DNA of 5,818 nt from Promethearchaeota archaeon (GCA_016839385.1 JAEOUK010000648.1:1-5818); one strand, 5' to 3'; positions 1 to 5,818 are shown, counted from the first letter of the stretch. The notes: generated from the sequence alone by a model not told the origin. Numbers and translations: made by a program.

Positions 1-31
1 ACCCCCCCTTTCCAGCGACTCCAATTTTCAA
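1..31 (-). CDS. N-terminus of a CooC/MinD/NifH-type P-loop ATPase (partial)
   Basis: Ten codons of a gene that runs off the left edge, beginning at a TTG (31-29) and reading MKIGVAGKGG. This is the typical start of SIMIBI ATPases with a deviant Walker A (GKGGxGKT): a short beta strand followed at once by the P-loop. The next codon starts with T, which fits Ser (GKGGSGKT), a form common in CooC-like nickel-insertion ATPases of archaea. A Shine-Dalgarno match GGTGA (43-39) lies seven bases before the TTG and decides the start. No ATG or GTG occurs in frame between the TTG and the upstream stop at 61-59. The winged-helix gene ends 20 bases upstream on the same strand, so the two are probably co-transcribed. 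Seen: motif, start, SD. Inferred: family. Which member (CooC, MinD, Mrp, ArsA-like) cannot be told from ten residues. Confidence 0.68.
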   Translation of the reverse strand, partial: MKIGVAGKGG

Positions 32-37
32 AGAATT

Positions 38-43
38 GTCACC
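38..43 (-). promoter_or_regulatory. Shine-Dalgarno site of the partial P-loop ATPase gene
   Basis: On the minus strand GGTGAC lies seven bases before the TTG at 31-29. GGTGA is a standard complement to the 16S 3' end, and it supports the TTG as a true start despite being a rare start codon. Confidence 0.55.
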
Positions 44-51
44 AAGTATGC

Positions 52-324
52 TCAGACCTTATTTTTTAGATCTTTTATATGTTTTATATCAATTTTGCTT
101 AAAATTTTGTAAACTTTTGGGGAATTTCGATATAATAATTCTAGATATCCTTGTGACTTCAGGTCTTCAAGTGCTCTAGAAATAAAATGAATTTTTGAAC
201 GATCTGAAGAGGGAACATTATTACATTTCCGGACACGTTTCACAGAGATATCCATATAATTCTTTTCGATGCATTTATTTATCGCTGAAGCAGTCTCTTT
301 CAGAATTTTTGTGTAATATACCAT
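52..324 (-). CDS. Small winged-helix (wHTH) domain protein, 90 aa
   Basis: Complete small protein with ATG start and TGA stop. The pattern is helix 1 (about residues 5-19), a second helix containing ISVKRVRKC (26-34), a candidate recognition helix rich in Ser, Arg and Lys (41-57, including SKIHFISRALEDL), and a beta-hairpin wing (58-74, GYLELLYRNSPKVYKI), then a basic tail. This is the order of a winged helix-turn-helix domain, so nucleic-acid binding is likely; the target is unknown. The start is fixed by an in-frame TAA two codons upstream (330-328). A very strong SD-like run, GGAGGAGGG (347-339), lies 14 bases before the ATG, which is longer than usual. The P-loop ATPase gene starts 20 bases after its stop, suggesting an operon. 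No family name is recognised. It could equally be a domain that binds RNA or protein rather than a transcription factor. Confidence 0.75.
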   Translation of the reverse strand: MVYYTKILKETASAINKCIEKNYMDISVKRVRKCNNVPSSDRSKIHFISRALEDLKSQGYLELLYRNSPKVYKILSKIDIKHIKDLKNKV

Positions 325-338
325 TTTTTACTGAGATG

Positions 339-347
339 CCCTCCTCC
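339..347 (-). promoter_or_regulatory. Strong SD-like GGAGGAGGG at unusual distance
   Basis: Minus-strand GGAGGAGGG, the best anti-SD match in the window, ends 14 bases before the ATG at 324-322, compared with the usual 5-10. No start codon lies closer in any frame. It may act as the ribosome binding site of the winged-helix gene with long spacing, or it may be chance within a short overlapping open frame (275-382). Confidence 0.4.
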
Positions 348-410
348 GCAAAATTGCCCTCCAAGTCAATTGGAAAAAGCAATCCGCCTTCCTCTTATAT
401 TTGGGTCTTA

Positions 411-431
411 GAATTTAAAAAAGTTTTGAAG
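411..431 (-). promoter_or_regulatory. Candidate BRE/TATA box for the winged-helix gene, or T-run terminator of the GIFT gene
   Basis: On the minus strand CAAAAC is followed by CTTTTTTAAATT, which resembles an archaeal BRE plus TATA element. Transcription would then start near 390-395, leaving a leader of about 65-70 bases before the ATG at 324. A second A/T box (AAATATAAG, near 395-403) could serve instead. The same T6 run could act as an oligo-T terminator for the upstream GIFT gene, which ends at 484. The sequence alone cannot separate these roles. Confidence 0.3.
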
Positions 432-446
432 TAAAATAAAGTGAAT

Positions 447-483
447 CAATATGTCGGTTATTTGAGCAATGTAACATATATTG
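447..483 (-). terminator. AT-rich imperfect hairpin directly after the GIFT gene stop
   Basis: CAATATGT (447-454) and ACATATATTG (474-483) are inverted repeats with a two-base bulge around a loop of about 19 bases, touching the TAA stop at 486-484. It could be an mRNA 3'-end structure or part of a terminator together with the T-rich stretches that follow on the minus strand. The stem is short and AT-rich, so stability is doubtful. Confidence 0.22.
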
Positions 484-1623
484 TTATTTATCTTGAGATT
501 TATCTGGTTCTTCATCATCATATTTTTTTAGTTCATTCATAATTTCGTTATATGCATCTTTTTCACGTTTTTGGTCATCCGTTAATAAATCGTATAGTGA
601 ATCTTCAATTTGCTCTAATTCTTCTTTTCTCTTTTCTTCGGCTTTTTTCGCTTTTTCATTTGCTTCCTTTTTCTTTTTCTGTTTCAATTCTTGCAGTTTT
701 CTCTTGGTAATTTTACTTTCTTCAATCACATTTTGATAGTGGTCTTTCATATATTTCAGACTGAAATTTACTAAATCACTGAAGGTGCCCCATTCCTGAC
801 TTTCAACTAATTTATCCATCCATATATAAAGAGCATAGTTGATAGGAACACTCAAAACCTTATTTTCGTAACTCATCCCATCAGATTCAGTAGAATATGC
901 AAGCCAATTAAAAATATTTGATGTTAGTACATTATTATCATATGCGTTAAATCCATATGTAGAGCTCAGAGAGGATAAAATCGACAGGTTTCCGATTCCA
1001 ACTACCTTTCCCTCGAAATATTCAACTGCGACGAGAACTGGGGCATTAGGACTGTCTTTTTCTTCTCCATCGGGATTAGTTGTGAATGCATTCAAACCAC
1101 TTCTGGCGAGAACATGAATTTCAATATCTTCATCCGCACTAAGAAGTTCTTCTACATTAATTGTGCACCCTGAAGCAAGAACAAATTCTTCTACTTCTCG
1201 AGTTACATAATGTTTTTCAAGTTTTGTAATCAATGGGCGATTTTGTTGACGGACATAACTCACACTATCTGAAAGTGTATCAGGATTAAATGTAAATCCA
1301 AATGTGGATGTTAGTTCATTGAGATTTGTTTCATTTGTAACATCTCCCCCATTATCATGAAAGATTAGAAGACCTTTTCCTTCTTTTACATAATTTACAA
1401 TTATTTCGATTTCATTTGGTGTGAAATACGATTCAAAAGGACCTCCAAGCACTCAAACATCATAGGGCTCGAGCTTTTTGGAGGTAATTCCCGTAGTAAT
1501 TTTGCCTATTTTGTAACTACTTGTGAACAGGAAATGAATAAATTCAGCATACGCTGTGTTTTCTATTTCCAATCGATTATTATGTGAGTAATCGAAACAA
1601 ATAGATTTGAGATTTTCCGTCAT
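484..1623 (-). CDS. GIFT-domain (IFT52-like) protein with RHH-like and coiled-coil C-terminus; frame broken by one TGA
   Basis: Full reading from the ATG at 1623-1621 is 379 codons, with a TGA at codon 57 (1455-1453). Both sides of the TGA stay in the same frame and belong to one fold. Residues 7-14 (SICFDYSH) resemble the first strand of IFT52-like domains. Residue 56 ends in PYDV just before the TGA, and VLGGP follows (58-62), restoring the usual 'YDV-hydrophobic-V-GGP' strand. LLIFHDNGGD (85-94), TNLNEL (99-104), KVVGIGNLS (206-214) and DNNVLTSNIFNWL (229-241) are the further landmarks of a GIFT / class I glutaminase-like Rossmann domain. No Cys-His-Glu amidase triad is evident, so a structural or binding role is likelier than catalysis. 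Residues 255-298 look like a ribbon-helix-helix module. Residues 300-341 are a Lys/Glu-rich coiled coil, and the last 38 are acidic. If the TGA is real and unread, only 322 residues from the adjacent GTG (1452-1450) could be made, lacking the first strands. The TGA could be a mutation, a sequencing error or recoding. Confidence 0.72.
1453..1455 (-). other. In-frame TGA interrupting the GIFT-domain gene
   Basis: The codon between PYDV and VLGGP is TGA. The equivalent place in related folds is a buried hydrophobic strand residue. TTA (Leu) to TGA is one base change; Cys (TGT/TGC) to TGA is also one change, which is why selenocysteine should be considered. No clear archaeal SECIS-like GC-rich stem is visible after the gene. 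TGA serves as a real stop elsewhere in the window (3114-3116 and 54-52), so a reassigned code is unlikely. Confidence 0.85.
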
Positions 1624-1650
1624 TGATTGTCCAAATTCCGAATGCTTTAT

Positions 1651-1665
1651 GAAATTTTAAGAAAA
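1651..1665 (-). promoter_or_regulatory. Candidate TATA box of the GIFT-domain gene
   Basis: Minus-strand TTTTCTTAAAATTTC is centred about 34 bases upstream of the ATG at 1623. An archaeal transcript would then start some 8 bases before the ATG, giving a nearly leaderless mRNA, which agrees with the lack of any SD before this start. Confidence 0.3.
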
Positions 1666-1680
1666 CGAAACCTAAATTTA
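1666..1680 (+). promoter_or_regulatory. Candidate BRE/TATA promoter of the methyltransferase gene
   Basis: CGAAA followed by CCTAAATTTA matches the archaeal BRE (CRAAA-like) plus TATA pattern. Initiation would fall near 1700, about 25-30 bases before the ATG at 1728. It sits within the 104-base gap between two divergent genes and lies next to the minus-strand candidate box. Confidence 0.4.
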
Positions 1681-1727
1681 GTACCGTTTGTATTATGAAG
1701 CATACTCAGTCATTGGAATAATAAGAA

Positions 1728-3116
1728 ATGTCACGTTATATTTTTATACTGGGAAAAAATTGGAGATTGTCTTTAGCTGAGATTAATAACGCAATTGAAA
1801 AACCTCCATATGTAGGTCGTATTACGGATTACTCAGCATCAGCTGCAATTGTAGAGTTCGAAAAGGAAATTTCTAAAGATCCAAATTTTGATAATTTAAT
1901 GTTTCATTTAGGTGGTACACAAAAAATAGGAAAATTGGTAGATTTCATCGATCTGAGAACACTATTAGCTGCATTCCCAGAAGAAGTAACGTTAGAACAA
2001 ACCATTCAAAACAAGCAACGAAAATTTATTAGTAATACCTTAAAAGACACTTGCTATCCGATTTATGGAAAAATTGAATCTATGAAATATTTCACTGCGA
2101 ATTCGATTTATGGAATTACATTCCAAAAACCCTATTATAAAACTTTGGTTCAGCATTTTCTACCTTTCGTAAATAAAGAATGGGTAAAAATTTTGAAAAG
2201 TAAAGGAGCAAAGAGTGCATTATATTATCGCTATCCAGAGGATCGTATTCGGAAGGGCACTTTAAATCCTATTTTTCCTCATCATTTCTATGCATATAAG
2301 CTTTATCAGGATAATCGAAAAGAAATTTTGTATGTAATGACAGAAGAAGGTCTCTATATAGGATATACCATCAATGTAACCAACGCTAATGAAATAAAGA
2401 AGATTGATGAGCATCGACCATATAAAGATCTAAAAGCATCTATTCCTCCAAAATTTGCTAAGATGATGATAGAATTTTTAAATTTGAGCAGACCTTATGC
2501 AAGCAATCGTATAATTGATCCATTTTGTGGATCAGGAACCCTATTGATGTTTGCACTCAGTCAAGGAATTCAAATATATGGTTCCGATATTGATGAAGAA
2601 AAAATAAAAGGCACAATGAGAAATTTAAAATGGATTTCGCAGATTTTGGAGAGTCAGCCGAAAATACCTACCAAACAATTTCAGATCGGAGATATAAAAA
2701 CTCTATCGAGACGATTTGACAATGTTAAATTTGATGGGATTATCACCGAACCCTATCTAGTACCATTTTATCGAGAATTGCCGCGATATAATGATGTAGT
2801 ACCCATTATGGAAGGAAAAGTGATTCCTAGTTATAAGATGTTGTTTTCCGAGGGTTTTGAGATCTTAAAACCTCTAAGAAGAATCGTTGTAACCGCACCA
2901 TCTATTGAAACCGTCGATGGGGGGAGATTTAGAATTGATCTTGATGGTTTTGCAAAAGAATTTGGATTTAGATCAGTTCCTATATATGGAAATAAATTCA
3001 TTGCTGAAAAATCTGATCAAGATTTACAATTATTCTCTGATAATAATTCGTTATATGATGACAAATCTGAGGTAATTCGACGAGAATTTCATGTATTTGA
3101 AAAAGTAGGAAAATGA
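1728..3116 (+). CDS. TRM11-like THUMP/SAM-dependent RNA methyltransferase
   Basis: Intact 462-residue protein, probably methylating a tRNA or rRNA base with S-adenosylmethionine in the cytoplasm. The N-terminal part begins YIFILGKNWRLSLAEI (4-19) and contains LGGTQKIGKL (61-70), both typical of the TRM11 / Trm-G10-like group; residues about 60-215 should form the NFLD/THUMP region that grips RNA. The C-terminal Rossmann domain has motif X around RPYKDLKASIPP (230-241), SAM motif I DPFCGSGT (264-271), acidic motif II SDID (286-289) and GD at 321-322. Motif IV is TEPYLVP (340-346) in place of the amino-methyltransferase N/D-PPY. The retained PY and preceding acid suggest a variant active site, as in a TRM11-like subfamily, rather than a dead one. 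The end (RREFHVFEK, 451-459) is the usual last strand. The ATG is preceded by only a weak GGA at 1715, and the BRE/TATA box at 1666-1680 fits a short leader. The exact target (for example G10 of tRNA, as in Trm11) is not shown by the sequence. Confidence 0.88.
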   Translation: MSRYIFILGKNWRLSLAEINNAIEKPPYVGRITDYSASAAIVEFEKEISKDPNFDNLMFHLGGTQKIGKLVDFIDLRTLLAAFPEEVTLEQTIQNKQRKFISNTLKDTCYPIYGKIESMKYFTANSIYGITFQKPYYKTLVQHFLPFVNKEWVKILKSKGAKSALYYRYPEDRIRKGTLNPIFPHHFYAYKLYQDNRKEILYVMTEEGLYIGYTINVTNANEIKKIDEHRPYKDLKASIPPKFAKMMIEFLNLSRPYASNRIIDPFCGSGTLLMFALSQGIQIYGSDIDEEKIKGTMRNLKWISQILESQPKIPTKQFQIGDIKTLSRRFDNVKFDGIITEPYLVPFYRELPRYNDVVPIMEGKVIPSYKMLFSEGFEILKPLRRIVVTAPSIETVDGGRFRIDLDGFAKEFGFRSVPIYGNKFIAEKSDQDLQLFSDNNSLYDDKSEVIRREFHVFEKVGK

Positions 3117-3237
3117 AATCTTTCGTCTTTGCTTAGATACTCGCTTAATCTTTCAAAATAATGAATAATAATACCTCAATTTCTTTTTAAGTAATGAATC
3201 TTTATTGTCGTTTGAATAATCCGATTTTTGTGGTATT
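3117..3237. other. 121-base intergenic gap between methyltransferase and ABC transporter genes
   Basis: AT-rich. After the TGA stop comes a stretch with several short T runs (CTTTCGTCTTTGCTT, 3119-3133), which could serve as a weak oligo-T terminator. There is no convincing hairpin. A TATA-like box is listed separately. The gap suggests the ABC gene can be transcribed on its own rather than strictly with the methyltransferase. Confidence 0.35.
3183..3195 (+). promoter_or_regulatory. Weak candidate TATA box of the ABC transporter gene
   Basis: CTTTTTAAGTAAT is centred about 50 bases before the ATG at 3238, so initiation would fall near 3213 with a 25-base leader. No BRE is obvious and no good SD precedes the ATG. 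In such AT-rich sequence, chance matches are common. Confidence 0.25.
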
Positions 3238-5818
3238 ATGAGTCAATCCATTCGGAAACAAGGAGTATTAGCCAAATATTTCAAGAAATACTGGTATTTG
3301 ATCGTACTATCAGTGATATTTGCTACAGCTTCTAATATTTTTTCCCTTAGATTACCTCAATTTATTAGTTTACTTATTGATGAAATTATTCCGTCATTGA
3401 ATGGTGGAACCATTATTATTTCAAATGAAGATCTCTTATGGTTCAAATTTAGTAATACTCTTATGTGGGATTTCATCATCAATCTGGCTCTGATCTTCTT
3501 TATTGCGGGTATGTGTGAATTAGTTAGGATGATATTCCAACAAAATTTGAGAACGAATATTATTTTTAACATCCGTAATGACATGTTTGTGGCCCTATCA
3601 CGACAAAGTTATAGTTTCTATGATAAGAACCGCACAGGGAATCTTATGAGTAAAGCAACAAGCGATGTAAATGCAATAAAAAATTTCCTTGCAAATCAAT
3701 TTCAAAATCTTATTCGAAATATTGTATCTCTGTTCATAATATTTTTTTATGTCTGGCAGATCCAACGTGTAATGACGTTGGTTTTCATTGGACTTACACC
3801 TCCATTATTTATCCTTATGTTTTGGTATCGGAAACGAATTCGTCCTGCTTCTCAAGATATGTATGAATCGAAAGGGCAATTACTTTCCACAATAGAAGAA
3901 AATATTGGGGGTGTACGTGTCGTTAAAGCATTTGGTCGTCAAGATCTAGAAATGGAGAAATATCATCAGGATAATGATTATTTTTTAAAAAAGAGCAAGC
4001 GTGTAATTGGTTTGCAGACATTATATGGACCTTTATCAGAATATTTTACTATGGTTGGGTCCGTCGGCATATTGTTATTAGGAGGATGGTTAGTAACTCA
4101 TGTGACAGAAGGGGGTTTTAGCTTAGGATCAGTTGTTGCTACTTTTGTCTATTTTATTACGATCTATGAACCAATTCGGATGATAGTAAATTTCTTCAAT
4201 GAATTATCCGCAAATCGAGCTGCCTTAGAACGAGTAAATGAGATAATTGAAAATCGGAACGAAATACAGGTACCTGATAAGCCAATTGACCCAAGTCGTG
4301 CATTGGGAGATTTATATATCCGTTTACTCAAAGATCAAAAAATTATTGACAATATTGACGCACTCATTGGAATGCCCCGACCTGAAGAGACTCGTCGTGA
4401 AAAACGTCAGAAACGAATGTTAAAACGCTTTGAAGAAACCACAATATTACCAAAAAATGTTAAGACAAGTGCTGTGGAAACGATTTACTTCAAAGGGAAT
4501 GAACCGATTATCTTCAATGGTCTTAATATAATAACCCCGTTATCCAAAAAAATCTCCATTCTTACCAAAAGACCTGAATTTCAAGAAGAATTAGAAGAAT
4601 TACAAAATGAGACATCGAGAGCAGCAGAGCAAAAATTGGCAAATCCAGTAACATTTATTGCACGTTATTTGTTTTATTTGCTTCAAAATCAAGACCTAAT
4701 GGAGAATGTTTACCACAAACTGAGATTTATCTATGATACTACTCTAAGTGAGCTAAGAAAAGATCCCTTGGATTCTTTATTACTATATATCGATTATTTT
4801 GCTGAAGATGAGATAGAACAAATGAGAATCACGGAGCTTCAAAAAACTATTTATTCTCCTGAACCACATGTTCATACTGCAATTGCAAAAAAATATGAGA
4901 AATTACTCATCAAAAAAGGTATTGTACCTGCAGTTCGTACAGATAATATTGTGGGTTCAAAAATTATTACACAAGATGCATTATCATTTCTGCGATTAGA
5001 AAAAGAAGTATTACGTAACCAATTTGAAAAGATCCATAATAAACGAAAAAAAAATATCATCGAGAGTTTTGACGAAATCGCAATTCCAAAAATAGCCCCC
5101 ATACAAATGAATACGAAATTTGAAGATCTCTCTATTACCCCAGTTGATCCGAGTGAATTTAATGGGCATGTTGTTTTTAAGAATGTAAATTTCTCCTACG
5201 ATGATATCGTTGAACAACAGGAGCCAAAAATGGCTCTTCATAATATTAACCTAAACATTAAACCAGGAGAAACAGTTGCTTTTCTAGGAGCAACTGGAAG
5301 TGGAAAAACTACTTTGATAAATCTAATTCCTAGATTTTACGAGGTAACACAAGGGAATATATTTATTGATGGAATTGATATACGAGAGCTGGATTTAAAT
5401 CATTACCGACAAAACATTGGAATTGTTGCTCAAGAGTCATTTTTATTTTCACGTTCAATAAAGGACAACATTTGCTATGGAAAAAAACGAGTTCAGGAGG
5501 AAGATATGATCGCGGTAGCGAAGATTGCTAAGATTCATGAGTGGATTCTCGGATTACCAGACCAATACGACACAGTAGTTGGAGAAAGGGGTCAGACTTT
5601 GAGTGGGGGTCAAAAACAGCGCGTAGCTATTGCTCGAGCTTTATTACAAGACCCAAAAATACTTATTCTTGATGATAGCTTATCAGCGGTCGATGTTGAT
5701 ACAGAATTTGAAATTCAAGAAGCATTGGAAAATCTTTTTGAAGGAAGAACAACTTTTATCATTACTCAACGCTTATCTACAGTTCGAAACTGCGATCGCA
5801 TTTTTATTTTAGATGATG
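3238..5818 (+). CDS. ABC exporter half-transporter (TMD-NBD) with large inserted domain and degenerate catalytic site; 3' end missing
   Basis: 860 codons are visible without a stop; the gene runs off the right edge a little before its expected end. The ATG is the first start after an in-frame TAA at 3217-3219. The membrane domain has six predicted helices (about 18-40, 77-100, 162-178, 180-198, 268-290, 298-322), including the exporter coupling region with SYSFYDKNRTGNL (about 123-135) and GGVRVVKAF. Residues about 352-641 are an extra domain where exporters normally have a short linker. The NBD follows: A-loop Tyr654, Walker A GATGSGKT (684-691), Q-loop Gln732, signature LSGGQ (788-792), Walker B ILILD (808-812), D-loop SAVD (816-819). 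The catalytic Glu after Walker B is Asp813 and the switch His is Gln844. In heterodimeric exporters such as TM287/288 and BmrCD, one subunit carries such changes with an intact signature, so this protein probably pairs with a second half-transporter with full catalytic residues. Substrate is unknown; lipids or hydrophobic drugs are typical for the family. Confidence 0.93.
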   Translation, partial: MSQSIRKQGVLAKYFKKYWYLIVLSVIFATASNIFSLRLPQFISLLIDEIIPSLNGGTIIISNEDLLWFKFSNTLMWDFIINLALIFFIAGMCELVRMIFQQNLRTNIIFNIRNDMFVALSRQSYSFYDKNRTGNLMSKATSDVNAIKNFLANQFQNLIRNIVSLFIIFFYVWQIQRVMTLVFIGLTPPLFILMFWYRKRIRPASQDMYESKGQLLSTIEENIGGVRVVKAFGRQDLEMEKYHQDNDYFLKKSKRVIGLQTLYGPLSEYFTMVGSVGILLLGGWLVTHVTEGGFSLGSVVATFVYFITIYEPIRMIVNFFNELSANRAALERVNEIIENRNEIQVPDKPIDPSRALGDLYIRLLKDQKIIDNIDALIGMPRPEETRREKRQKRMLKRFEETTILPKNVKTSAVETIYFKGNEPIIFNGLNIITPLSKKISILTKRPEFQEELEELQNETSRAAEQKLANPVTFIARYLFYLLQNQDLMENVYHKLRFIYDTTLSELRKDPLDSLLLYIDYFAEDEIEQMRITELQKTIYSPEPHVHTAIAKKYEKLLIKKGIVPAVRTDNIVGSKIITQDALSFLRLEKEVLRNQFEKIHNKRKKNIIESFDEIAIPKIAPIQMNTKFEDLSITPVDPSEFNGHVVFKNVNFSYDDIVEQQEPKMALHNINLNIKPGETVAFLGATGSGKTTLINLIPRFYEVTQGNIFIDGIDIRELDLNHYRQNIGIVAQESFLFSRSIKDNICYGKKRVQEEDMIAVAKIAKIHEWILGLPDQYDTVVGERGQTLSGGQKQRVAIARALLQDPKILILDDSLSAVDVDTEFEIQEALENLFEGRTTFIITQRLSTVRNCDRIFILDD
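4291..5160 (+). other. Inserted domain of about 290 residues between TMD and NBD of the ABC exporter
   Basis: Residues about 352-641 replace the usual linker of 15-25. In order: a short helical start, a strongly basic segment (about 381-397, many Arg/Lys), a strand-rich piece (about 411-442), a charged helix (445-463, rich in Glu), a long, mostly helical stretch with hydrophobic but not membrane-like segments (about 470-560), a second charged helix (about 584-610), and a short Pro-rich exit. No Walker, signature or other known motif was found. The reading frame is continuous and base use matches the flanks, so this is not a recent mobile-element insertion or a misassembly by appearance. It would lie in the cytoplasm between the coupling helices and the NBD. 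Its role is unknown. Confidence 0.75.

Noticed and set aside
195..434. Plus-strand open frame of 79 codons
   Set aside because: It lies antisense to the winged-helix gene and its upstream region, has no SD, and its product lacks any recognisable pattern.
447..483. Selenocysteine insertion element after the GIFT gene
   Set aside because: The only inverted repeat there is short and AT-rich, without the GC-rich stem and purine-rich internal loop expected of archaeal SECIS elements; kept only as a weak 3'-end hairpin.
1453..1455. Alternative genetic code with TGA as sense
   Set aside because: Reading TGA as sense would extend the methyltransferase and winged-helix proteins beyond their natural ends.
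3357..3584. Minus-strand open frame inside the ABC membrane domain
   Set aside because: Shadow of the clearly coding plus-strand ABC frame.
4872..5241. Two overlapping minus-strand frames opposite the ABC insert
   Set aside because: Antisense shadows; the plus frame is continuous from membrane domain to NBD.
5630..5812. Plus-strand frame of 60 codons in the NBD region
   Set aside because: Alternate frame within Walker B/H-loop coding sequence.
1..5818. CRISPR arrays, tRNA genes, insertion sequences, long repeats
   Set aside because: None seen on reading both strands; no spaced direct repeats, cloverleaf segments, transposase motifs or terminal inverted repeats.

Overview
The window is AT-rich DNA, most likely from an archaeon and possibly an Asgard-type lineage. 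Evidence for this is a TRM11-like THUMP/SAM methyltransferase, a small winged-helix protein, a protein with an IFT52-like GIFT fold, and BRE/TATA-like A/T boxes in short intergenic gaps with only sporadic Shine-Dalgarno sites. The phylum is an inference; no rRNA or other firm marker is present. The standard genetic code fits: TGA ends the methyltransferase gene and the small winged-helix gene.

Layout. The left third runs on the minus strand. The edge (1-31) holds the first ten codons of a P-loop ATPase with a deviant Walker A (GKGG), of the CooC/MinD/NifH superfamily. Twenty bases upstream of it ends a 90-residue winged-helix protein (52-324), and the two look like an operon. Next (484-1623) lies a GIFT-domain (IFT52-like) protein with a likely ribbon-helix-helix-like module and a charged coiled-coil tail. 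Its reading frame is broken by one in-frame TGA at 1453-1455, so an automatic caller would report only the downstream part starting at a GTG at 1452.

A 104-base divergent promoter region separates it from the plus-strand half. There, 1728-3116 encodes an intact TRM11-like RNA methyltransferase. After a 121-base gap, an ABC exporter half-transporter (3238 to the right edge) is open and unfinished. It carries a canonical six-helix membrane domain, then an extra domain of about 290 residues where a short linker is normal, then a nucleotide-binding domain. In that domain the catalytic Glu is Asp and the switch His is Gln. That is the pattern of the degenerate-site subunit of a heterodimeric exporter, so a partner gene is expected just downstream.

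The genes do not form one obvious pathway. The points most worth a second look are the interrupted GIFT gene, the unusual ABC insertion with the degenerate catalytic site, and the ATPase start hidden at the left edge.
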